DNA of 5,201 nucleotides. Origin: Bacteroidales bacterium (GTDB lineage Bacteria > Bacteroidota > Bacteroidia > Bacteroidales > UBA932). Position 1 is the first letter of the stretch. Each line of letters begins with the position of its first letter. This document shows positions 1-5,201 of this stretch, in pieces. Location of the stretch: contig JABUTQ010000325.1 of NCBI GenBank assembly GCA_021443605.1, positions 1 to 5,201 of the forward strand, read 5' to 3'. The position numbers were made by a program, and so were the translations under genes. The notes below the pieces were generated by a model. That model searched no databases. It worked only from the letters and a program-made list of their open reading frames with translations, and was not told the DNA's origin.

Positions 1-303
1 GACTATCGTTGGCAGCTCATCCGTACCAAGATTATGACTGAGCAGAATCTTAAAGTTTCCAAGGAAGATATGGAAAAGGAGGCTCAGTCTGTTGCCGCTT
101 ACCAGTTTGCAATGTATGGCCTCAACAATGCCCCCGCAGACCAGATAAAGTCATTCGCTGAAAGGATTCTATCAGACAATGAGCAGGCAAGGAGAATCTA
201 CGAAAAGGTCGAAAACGATATCGTTATGAACTATATCCGCAGCATCGTCTCTCTCGACAAGAAGAAGACGACTGTTGAGAAAATGCGCGAAATGAACAAG
301 TAA
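1..303 (+). CDS. tig: Trigger factor, C-terminal fragment (5' end outside window)
   Basis: The reading frame is open from the first base and ends at TAA 301-303, so 100 C-terminal residues are visible, beginning DYRWQLIRTKI. The methionine at position 34 is internal and is not the start. Trigger factor is a cytosolic, ribosome-associated chaperone and peptidyl-prolyl isomerase that shields nascent chains. The visible part belongs to its helical C-terminal substrate-cradling domain: a W-Q-L-I-x-x-K-I helix, a V-S-K-E-D-M segment, then A-x-x-Q-F-x-x-Y-G-L, and a charged end (residues about EKVENDIVMNYIRS). This pattern is typical of Bacteroidales trigger factors. The ribosome-binding and PPIase domains lie upstream, out of view. 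Its place directly before clpP and clpX is the classic tig-clpP-clpX order and strongly supports the call. The fragment alone has low complexity, so part of the confidence comes from the neighbours. Confidence 0.93.
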   Translation, partial: DYRWQLIRTKIMTEQNLKVSKEDMEKEAQSVAAYQFAMYGLNNAPADQIKSFAERILSDNEQARRIYEKVENDIVMNYIRSIVSLDKKKTTVEKMREMNK

Positions 304-313
304 TCAGTTGTTT

Positions 314-994
314 ATGAGGACTGAATTTGACAAGTATGCTATTGGCCATTGTGGGATTTCGTCAATGACTCTGGATAGTTTCAAGTCGGTGACTGCATCC
401 TATATGAATCCTATGATTATAGAGGAGCGCCAGCTGAACGTAGCCCAGATGGATGTGTTCTCGAGATTGATGATGGATCGCATCATCTTCCTCGGGTGCC
501 CCATTACCGATGAGGTGGCAAACATCATCCAGGCGCAGCTGCTATTCCTCGACAGCAATGGAGCAGACAGCGACATTATGCTCTATATCAATTCCCCGGG
601 AGGCAGCGTCTATTCGGGGCTCGGCATCTACGATACTATGCAGATAATCAGTGCCGACGTCCAGACAATCTGCACAGGGATGGCAGCCTCTATGGCTGCC
701 GTGCTCCTCGCCGCAGGTGAGAAAGGGAAGAGATATGCCTTGAAGCACTCCAGGGTGATGATTCACCAGCCTCTTGGCGGAGCGGAAGGTCAGGCATCAG
801 ATATCGAAATCACTGCAAGAGAGATACTTAAACTCAAGAATGAGCTTTATGAAATCCTCGCTGAGCACACCGGCAAGACTCTTGATGAGATTGTCAAGGA
901 TGCTGACCGTGATTTTTGGATGACCTCTTCGCAGGCCCTTTCGTACGGAATGATAGACGAAATCCTCACAAAAGAGAAACGCACCAATGGCTAA
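314..994 (+). CDS. clpP: ATP-dependent Clp protease proteolytic subunit ClpP
   Basis: ClpP is the cytosolic serine peptidase (family S14) that forms two stacked heptamers and degrades chains delivered by ClpX. From ATG 314 the protein has 226 residues. The catalytic triad is visible: Ser126 in GMAASMAA, His151 in MIHQP and Asp200 in DRDFW, with the spacing of E. coli ClpP (25 and 49 residues). The oxyanion and strand motif INSPGGSV is at 93-100, and ASDIEITAREI, the handle region, is at 161-171. About 35 residues precede IIEERQLNV; this region includes the usual ClpP leader and is probably removed by self-processing. A TTG at 308 in the same frame would add two residues. I prefer ATG 314 because MRTEFDKYA resembles other Bacteroidales N-termini. 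There is no clear Shine-Dalgarno sequence. The gene begins 10 nt after tig and overlaps clpX by 8 nt. All key residues are intact. Confidence 0.97.
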   Translation: MRTEFDKYAIGHCGISSMTLDSFKSVTASYMNPMIIEERQLNVAQMDVFSRLMMDRIIFLGCPITDEVANIIQAQLLFLDSNGADSDIMLYINSPGGSVYSGLGIYDTMQIISADVQTICTGMAASMAAVLLAAGEKGKRYALKHSRVMIHQPLGGAEGQASDIEITAREILKLKNELYEILAEHTGKTLDEIVKDADRDFWMTSSQALSYGMIDEILTKEKRTNG

Positions 995-2237
995 GAAGAA
1001 CAATGGCATTGAAAGATGCTGCTTTTGCGGCCGTACGTCCAATGATGTTCCCCTTCTGATTTCAGGAGGGGATGCCCATATATGCAGCGATTGTGCAGAG
1101 GCTGCATTCCAGGCTTGTGAAGAGATTCTCGGCCCTTCCAACAAAAAGAGCACAATCAGGAGCAATGGCCCAATCAAGGGGGATATGACCTTGAAGAAGC
1201 CGCGCGAAATTTATGAATTTCTCAGCCAGTATGTGATAGGACAGGATTCGGCCAAAAAGGTGCTTTCCGTGGCGGTCTATAACCATTACAAGCGAATCAA
1301 TTCCGATAGCGACGAACTGATAGAAAAATCGAACGTTCTTCTCGTGGGGCCTACCGGTACAGGTAAAACTCTGTTGGCCAAGACTATAGCCAAGATGCTC
1401 AACGTGCCGTTCGCCATTGTTGACGCCACTGTCCTCACTGAGGCTGGCTATGTTGGAGAGGATGTGGAATCTATCCTCACCCGTCTGCTCCAGGATGCCG
1501 ACTATGACGTCAGGAAGGCAGAAAGGGGCATCGTCTTCATAGACGAGATAGACAAGATTGCCCGCAAGAGCGACAACCCCTCAATTACGAGAGATGTGTC
1601 TGGCGAAGGTGTTCAGCAGGCGCTTCTGAAAATCATCGAAGGGAGCATCGTGAACGTCCCGCCGCAAGGTGGACGCAAGCATCCCGAGCAGAGGATGATA
1701 GCCGTGGATACAAACAATATCCTATTTATCTGCGGTGGTGCATTTGAAGGAATTGAAAGGAATATCGCTCAAAGACTCAATACCCAGGTGGTTGGATTCG
1801 GAGCCCAGAAGAATAGGCAAAACTTCGACAAGAACAATCTTACCCAGTATATTGCTCCTCAAGATCTTCGTTCATACGGGCTTATTCCGGAGATTATCGG
1901 ACGACTTCCAGTGCTTACCCATCTCGATCCGCTCGACCGTGATGCCTTGAGGGCAATCCTCACAGAGCCGAAGAACTCCCTCATCAAGCAATATACTGAG
2001 CTCTTCAAACTTGATGGAGTGAAGCTGGTAATAAAGCCGGAAGTGCTTGATTACATTGTAGATACGGCTATAAGTTTCAAACTTGGCGCGAGAGGGTTGA
2101 GGACTATATGCGAAGCGATTATGCTTGATGCGATGTTCGATATGCCTACGGATGCGAAGAAGACCTTCACTATTAATCTGGATTATGCCAAGAGCAAGGT
2201 GGATTCATTCTCATCCCGTTTTATAGCGGAAGAATAA
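987..2237 (+). CDS. clpX: ATP-dependent Clp protease ATP-binding subunit ClpX
   Basis: ClpX is the hexameric AAA+ unfoldase that recognises tagged substrates, unfolds them with ATP and threads them into ClpP. The protein has 416 residues, close to the usual length (424 in E. coli). The N-terminal zinc-binding domain has two CxxC pairs, Cys11/Cys14 and Cys33/Cys36, with an extra Cys12. The AAA+ module follows: YVIGQ at 82-86, Walker A GPTGTGKT at 121-128, pore-1 loop GYVGED at 154-159, Walker B IVFIDEID at 182-189 (Glu187 catalytic), the RKH pore loop at 230-232, the ClpP-docking tripeptide as VGF at 269-271 (IGF in E. coli), the arginine finger Arg306 in PEIIGR, and sensor 2 GARGLR at 367-372 (Arg369). 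The start ATG 987 lies inside the last codons of clpP and gives the standard N-terminus before the zinc domain. Nothing essential is missing. Confidence 0.98.
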   Translation: MAKKNNGIERCCFCGRTSNDVPLLISGGDAHICSDCAEAAFQACEEILGPSNKKSTIRSNGPIKGDMTLKKPREIYEFLSQYVIGQDSAKKVLSVAVYNHYKRINSDSDELIEKSNVLLVGPTGTGKTLLAKTIAKMLNVPFAIVDATVLTEAGYVGEDVESILTRLLQDADYDVRKAERGIVFIDEIDKIARKSDNPSITRDVSGEGVQQALLKIIEGSIVNVPPQGGRKHPEQRMIAVDTNNILFICGGAFEGIERNIAQRLNTQVVGFGAQKNRQNFDKNNLTQYIAPQDLRSYGLIPEIIGRLPVLTHLDPLDRDALRAILTEPKNSLIKQYTELFKLDGVKLVIKPEVLDYIVDTAISFKLGARGLRTICEAIMLDAMFDMPTDAKKTFTINLDYAKSKVDSFSSRFIAEE

Positions 2238-2250
2238 AGCTAATTATACT

Positions 2251-3258
2251 ATGAGCACTAAAACCACGAAACAGAATTTTTTGCAGCGCAACAACAAGGT
2301 TATCTATATAACCATACTCTCTGTCTTGACTTTGTTTTTGTTGCTGGGATATATCCCTGCGATGAAACCTTATTGCAGTTGGGTGACTCCTCCGGTGGCT
2401 TTGTTCCTTGGATTGGTTTTCGCCCTGCTCTGTGGTCAGGCATTTCCACAATTCAATAAGAAGCTATCCAAATATCTGCTCCAGTATTCGGTAGTGGGGC
2501 TTGGGTTCGGAATGAACCTTCAGGCATCTCTCGCATCGGGAAAGGAGGGGATGGCTTTTACAGTCATTTCAGTGATTGGAACACTGGTAATCGGCTGGTT
2601 TATAGGTCGTAAGATTTTGAAGGTGGATAAAAATACATCTTATCTGATTAGTTCAGGTACGGCAATATGCGGGGGTAGTGCCATAGCGGCAGTGGGACCG
2701 GTGCTCAAGGCAAAGGACAGCGAGATGTCCGTGGCTCTCGGCACTATTTTTATCCTCAATGCGATAGCCCTTTTTATCTTTCCCCCTATCGGAGAGGCAC
2801 TTGGGATGACACAGCAGCAGTTCGGTACCTGGGCAGCAATTGCAATTCACGATACCAGTTCGGTTGTTGGAGCAGGTGCGGCTTTTGGAGAGGAAGCGTT
2901 GCAGGTTGCTACCACAATCAAGCTTACCCGTGCCCTTTGGATTATCCCTCTCGCTTTGTTTACTGCATTGATTTTCAAGAATAAAGGGCAGAAGATTTCC
3001 ATCCCTTGGTTCATCTTCTTCTTTATCCTTGCAATGGTGTTCAATACATACGTGCTTTCACTTTCAGAAACCGGAATGGCCATTGGTGCAGGAATCAACT
3101 CACTTGCCCGTAAATCGCTCACTGTCACACTGTTCTTTATTGGCGCTTCCCTTTCGCGCGATGTGCTGAAGGCGGTAGGGGTGAAGCCTCTCATTCAAGG
3201 CGTTCTCCTTTGGGCTGTAATCAGCCTGAGCACCCTTGCATATATCTATTGGGTTTAG
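2251..3258 (+). CDS. YeiH-family putative sulfate exporter (inner membrane)
   Basis: This is a 335-residue polytopic membrane protein of the YeiH/UPF0324 family (PSE, putative sulfate exporter; Pfam Cons_hypoth698). By eye there are about 10-11 hydrophobic segments, at roughly 17-35, 44-62, 75-92, 101-121, 133-150, 158-180, 191-208, 227-243, 252-270, 286-300 and 313-334. Family signatures are present: GTAICGGSAIAA at 136-147, AIHDTSSVVGAG at 198-209, and KLTRALWIIP at 224-233. There is no cleavable signal peptide; residues 1-16 are polar and basic. The start ATG 2251 lies 13 nt after the clpX stop, so it is probably read through from the Clp operon, and I see no convincing promoter in the gap. 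Export of sulfate or a related sulfur oxyanion is a family annotation with little direct proof, so the substrate should be treated as unproven. Length and motifs indicate an intact gene. Confidence 0.92.
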   Translation: MSTKTTKQNFLQRNNKVIYITILSVLTLFLLLGYIPAMKPYCSWVTPPVALFLGLVFALLCGQAFPQFNKKLSKYLLQYSVVGLGFGMNLQASLASGKEGMAFTVISVIGTLVIGWFIGRKILKVDKNTSYLISSGTAICGGSAIAAVGPVLKAKDSEMSVALGTIFILNAIALFIFPPIGEALGMTQQQFGTWAAIAIHDTSSVVGAGAAFGEEALQVATTIKLTRALWIIPLALFTALIFKNKGQKISIPWFIFFFILAMVFNTYVLSLSETGMAIGAGINSLARKSLTVTLFFIGASLSRDVLKAVGVKPLIQGVLLWAVISLSTLAYIYWV

Positions 3259-3261
3259 AAT

Positions 3262-3318
3262 TCATCCTGAGCGGGTTCGTGGAGATTCTTCCCCTTCGCT
3301 CTGTCAGGGTCAGAATGA
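3262..3318. repeat. Imperfect inverted repeat between convergent genes
   Basis: The gap between the transporter and the DUF362 gene contains TCATCCTGA (3262-3270) and TCAGAATGA (3310-3318), which pair at 8 of 9 positions around a 39-nt centre. A nested pair GAGCG (3269-3273) and CGCTC (3297-3301) is also present, competing for two bases with the outer arm. The wording (CATCCTGAGCG, GATTCTTC, CTTCGCTC, CAGAATGACG) recalls a class of short interspersed palindromes found between genes in many bacterial genomes. This copy looks degenerate, with TGTCAGGG separating the two right-hand arms. It might fold in RNA and help end transcription from both sides, but neither strand has a following T-run, so it is not a canonical intrinsic terminator. 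Its repeated nature in this genome is inferred and cannot be seen in one window. Confidence 0.5.
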
Positions 3319-3339
3319 CGATAATTGATTGTCAAGTAA

Positions 3340-5043
3340 CTATCGCGCCTTTCTCATTCCGGGAATGCCGGTTAGCGAGCCCATCAGATTGCCCATATCA
3401 GCGATGCGGGACATCCTCTCTTTCCAGCTGAGTTTGCCGATTGGCCATTCAATAAAATCCATCTCCTTTTCCTCTTTGCTGACTGGCCTTGTGGGGAAAA
3501 TCATATCTTCGTGAGCACGAGGTACATCCACCTCTTTCCCATGCAGCAGCCAATGGGTGCGCCAGAAGATAGTTCCAAGCAATCCCGGAACTGCCTTCAA
3601 GACAAGCGATTTGTTGCGTATAGGATGCAACTGGTCCGTTACGATGCCAAGAGAATTTGATACGGCATTCAAGCACTCTGCCGGGTCGCAACATCCTCGA
3701 ATAGGGAAGGTTGCAATTGAAAGAATCTCTTCTCCGCAACATTTGCCCATTACCATAATATTGCATTTTAGGGCGAGAATATCCTCTTTTGTATATGGTT
3801 TTCCATCTTTGTCAAACCAATATCGCTTGCCATCCACTTCAATTCCGCTCCCCTCTATCAGCACAAGAGGCTTGGTTATATGTTTGTGTCTGGCGGGGCC
3901 GTATGATGCCGCCTCAAACCCCATCGCAACAGAGGATAGGCAGCCGCCCACGCACTGTTGCTCAATTCTGAAGGCCATATCGGGCGTAACAGCGTTTATA
4001 TCAGTTATTTTAGGTGTACCGCTTCTGTTATGTCCGGCAAGGGCCAGAACGTGTGGAAATTTCTCGTGGACTGTGCCGCGCATCATTGAAGGAGATGCCG
4101 GTCGGAATTTCTTTACCCGCACTTCACCAATAATCTCAACCTCCTTGCTTCCAAATCCCCTTCTGTCTGCCTCTTGAATAAGAGCATTCTCATTTGGGTC
4201 GAAGCCCATCATATAAGTAGTGAGACGGTCTGCCTCAACCGAATGGTTGGATGCGACAATCATCCGCATATCCACCGGATCGACGGGGGCTGGGGTGTTC
4301 CCTTCGCCTCCGATTATACCGTCTATCAGCACCAAGTCGGGCTTGAAGAGATAGAGCATATCGGTCAGCTTCTTGTTTATCGCGTGCGAATGGTTACGCT
4401 CTCGCAGAAAATACGGGATTGTTCCCATCGAATTTTTGAATCCAAGTGTGACACCCGTATAAATATTGGTCTTCATTTTGGGCACAGAAACATAGTATGC
4501 TTCTCCGTTCACTACTGCATCAAAAGTGTCCGGGATGAGAATCTCTTTCATTACCTCCGCCTTCGGGAGCAGGTATCGAACAACCGGTCTCCTCTCAAGT
4601 GCAACCAGCTCTGTACCATAGCGTTTTGCTATCCGGTCGTAGCCCGCAATCTTGAAAGATGCGGTGGTAGGAAAAGGTTTCCCTGAAGATTCGGCGATAA
4701 TCAGGTGGCCGTGCCGCTTGCTGAACCAACAAACGACGGCATCGAATACGCGAGGGTCGGTCGTTTCGGGAAAATCGGTGTTGCCGTTGGCATCGTAATA
4801 GCCTGCATTGTGGAACACGTTTACCAGATTTGGCTTGAGAATCACTGACTTATATCCTTTCAAACATTCAGTTATATTGATTCTCTCATCCAGTTTGTCC
4901 AATGCCTTGTGCACCGTATCGCAAATTGCCTTTACATCCTCTCTGGCATAATAATCCTCACTGCCGTAGTTGTGTGGCAGAGTCACGAAATCGTGCAGAT
5001 AGTTTATCTGCGGAGCATCCTCTATGACAATATAATTTTTCAA
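3340..5043 (-). CDS. DUF362 domain-containing protein with cysteine-rich C-terminal half
   Basis: The 567-residue product belongs to the DUF362 family (PF04015), whose biochemical role is not established. Family motifs are clear: ILKPNLV at 68-74, a D-P-R-V-F segment at 96-100, VSVPKMKTN at 185-193, GVTLGFKNSMG at 197-207, H218 and H220 nearby, and LIDGIIGGEGN at 239-249, followed by SNHSVEADRL. The DUF362 core spans roughly 64-275. The remaining 290 residues hold most cysteines: C364xxxC368, C435-C436, C451-C452 and C457, in QQCVGGC, GKCCGEE and GCCDPAEC. This could bind a metal or Fe-S cluster, but there is no ferredoxin-type CxxCxxCxxxC motif. No signal peptide or clear membrane segment is seen, so it is probably cytoplasmic. 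The start is TTG 5043: the frame stays open further upstream, but that stretch is the end of the aldehyde dehydrogenase gene, whose stop lies 2 nt before this TTG, and no in-frame ATG occurs there. The stop is TAG at 3342-3340. Confidence 0.88.
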   Translation of the reverse strand: MKNYIVIEDAPQINYLHDFVTLPHNYGSEDYYAREDVKAICDTVHKALDKLDERINITECLKGYKSVILKPNLVNVFHNAGYYDANGNTDFPETTDPRVFDAVVCWFSKRHGHLIIAESSGKPFPTTASFKIAGYDRIAKRYGTELVALERRPVVRYLLPKAEVMKEILIPDTFDAVVNGEAYYVSVPKMKTNIYTGVTLGFKNSMGTIPYFLRERNHSHAINKKLTDMLYLFKPDLVLIDGIIGGEGNTPAPVDPVDMRMIVASNHSVEADRLTTYMMGFDPNENALIQEADRRGFGSKEVEIIGEVRVKKFRPASPSMMRGTVHEKFPHVLALAGHNRSGTPKITDINAVTPDMAFRIEQQCVGGCLSSVAMGFEAASYGPARHKHITKPLVLIEGSGIEVDGKRYWFDKDGKPYTKEDILALKCNIMVMGKCCGEEILSIATFPIRGCCDPAECLNAVSNSLGIVTDQLHPIRNKSLVLKAVPGLLGTIFWRTHWLLHGKEVDVPRAHEDMIFPTRPVSKEEKEMDFIEWPIGKLSWKERMSRIADMGNLMGSLTGIPGMRKAR

Positions 5044-5045
5044 AA

Positions 5046-5201
5046 TTATCTCATAATCAAGTGGATAATCTTGTCGTAGTATTTTTTGTACGGCCTGTAT
5101 CGCATCGGCAAATCGATTCGCTGTGACTTCTTTATCATACTCTTGGCGTGGCTGAATGTCTGGAATGTGAGCTTGCCGTGATAGCTTCCCATACCGCTTT
5201 C
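5046..5201 (-). CDS. Aldehyde dehydrogenase, class 3-like, C-terminal fragment (5' end outside window)
   Basis: On the minus strand the frame entering from the right edge (GAA at 5201-5199) encodes 51 residues and ends with TAA at 5048-5046. It starts ESGMGSYHGKLTFQTFSHAK and continues through a DLPMRYRPYKKYYDK segment. The G-x-S-G-M-G-x-Y-H-G-K...F-x-T-F-S-H block followed by D-L-P-x-R-Y-x-P-Y is the characteristic end of class 3 (ALDH3-like) NAD(P)-dependent aldehyde dehydrogenases, which oxidise aldehydes to carboxylates. The catalytic cysteine and the Rossmann NAD-binding part are out of view. The fragment is too short for a substrate prediction. It sits 2 nt upstream of the DUF362 start in the same direction, so the two genes probably form an operon with coupled translation. 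The competing open frame over the same bases (upstream extension of the DUF362 frame) has no recognisable similarity. Confidence 0.88.
   Translation of the reverse strand, partial: ESGMGSYHGKLTFQTFSHAKSMIKKSQRIDLPMRYRPYKKYYDKIIHLIMR

Noticed and set aside
34..36. ATG at 34 as the start of a separate small gene
   Set aside because: The frame is open upstream to the window edge, and the residues before the methionine (DYRWQLIRTKI) continue the trigger factor sequence.
308..313. TTG at 308 as the clpP start
   Set aside because: It would add only two residues to an N-terminus that already fits from ATG 314. It cannot be excluded, but ATG is the more economical choice.
797..1177. 126-codon open frame on the - strand across the clpP/clpX junction
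   Set aside because: Both overlapping + strand genes have intact, well-known motifs here, and the antisense product resembles nothing I know.
2847..3194. 115-codon open frame on the - strand
   Set aside because: It is antisense to the C-terminal membrane segments of the YeiH-type transporter. It is a shadow created by the base composition of the transporter codons.
3259..3339. Canonical Rho-independent terminator
   Set aside because: The inverted repeat has a long centre and mismatches and lacks a following T-run on either strand, so a classical intrinsic terminator is not supported.
3557..4177. 206-codon open frame on the + strand
   Set aside because: It lies entirely antisense to the DUF362 gene, whose protein has recognisable family motifs across this region. 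The translation of this frame has no recognisable domain.
4174..4686. 170-codon open frame on the + strand
   Set aside because: It is antisense to the conserved DUF362 core (SVPKMKTN, GFKNSMG, DGIIGGEGN), so it is a shadow frame. The translation shows no recognisable domain.

Overview
The window looks like chromosomal DNA from a member of the Bacteroidota, probably Bacteroidales. This rests on the protein sequences: the trigger factor tail, the N-terminal leader of ClpP (ending in an IIEERQLNV motif) and ClpX all read like Bacteroidales versions. None of the genes has a strong Shine-Dalgarno sequence, which is usual in that phylum. I could not run a search, so the placement is by recognition only.

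Layout. Positions 1-3258 (+ strand) hold the end of tig (trigger factor), then clpP, clpX and a YeiH-type membrane protein of the putative sulfate exporter family. The genes are packed tightly: 10 nt between tig and the preferred clpP start, an 8-nt overlap of clpP with clpX, and 13 nt between clpX and the transporter. This looks like one transcription unit. Positions 3259-3339 are a short gap between convergent genes and contain an imperfect inverted repeat of an interspersed type. Positions 3340-5201 (- strand) hold a 567-residue DUF362 protein. Upstream of it, 2 nt away, is the last 51 codons of a class 3-like aldehyde dehydrogenase cut by the right edge of the window.

How the genes work together. 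Trigger factor binds nascent chains at the ribosome. ClpX unfolds substrates and feeds them into the ClpP peptidase, so the left half is a classical protein folding and turnover module. The transporter has no obvious link to it beyond position. On the right, the aldehyde dehydrogenase and the DUF362 protein are probably co-translated, but the role of the DUF362 protein is unknown.

Most of the window is ordinary housekeeping sequence. The least understood parts are the DUF362 protein with its cysteine-rich C-terminal half and the repeat between the convergent genes. I found no CRISPR array, tRNA, rRNA, insertion sequence or phage gene, and no convincing new system.
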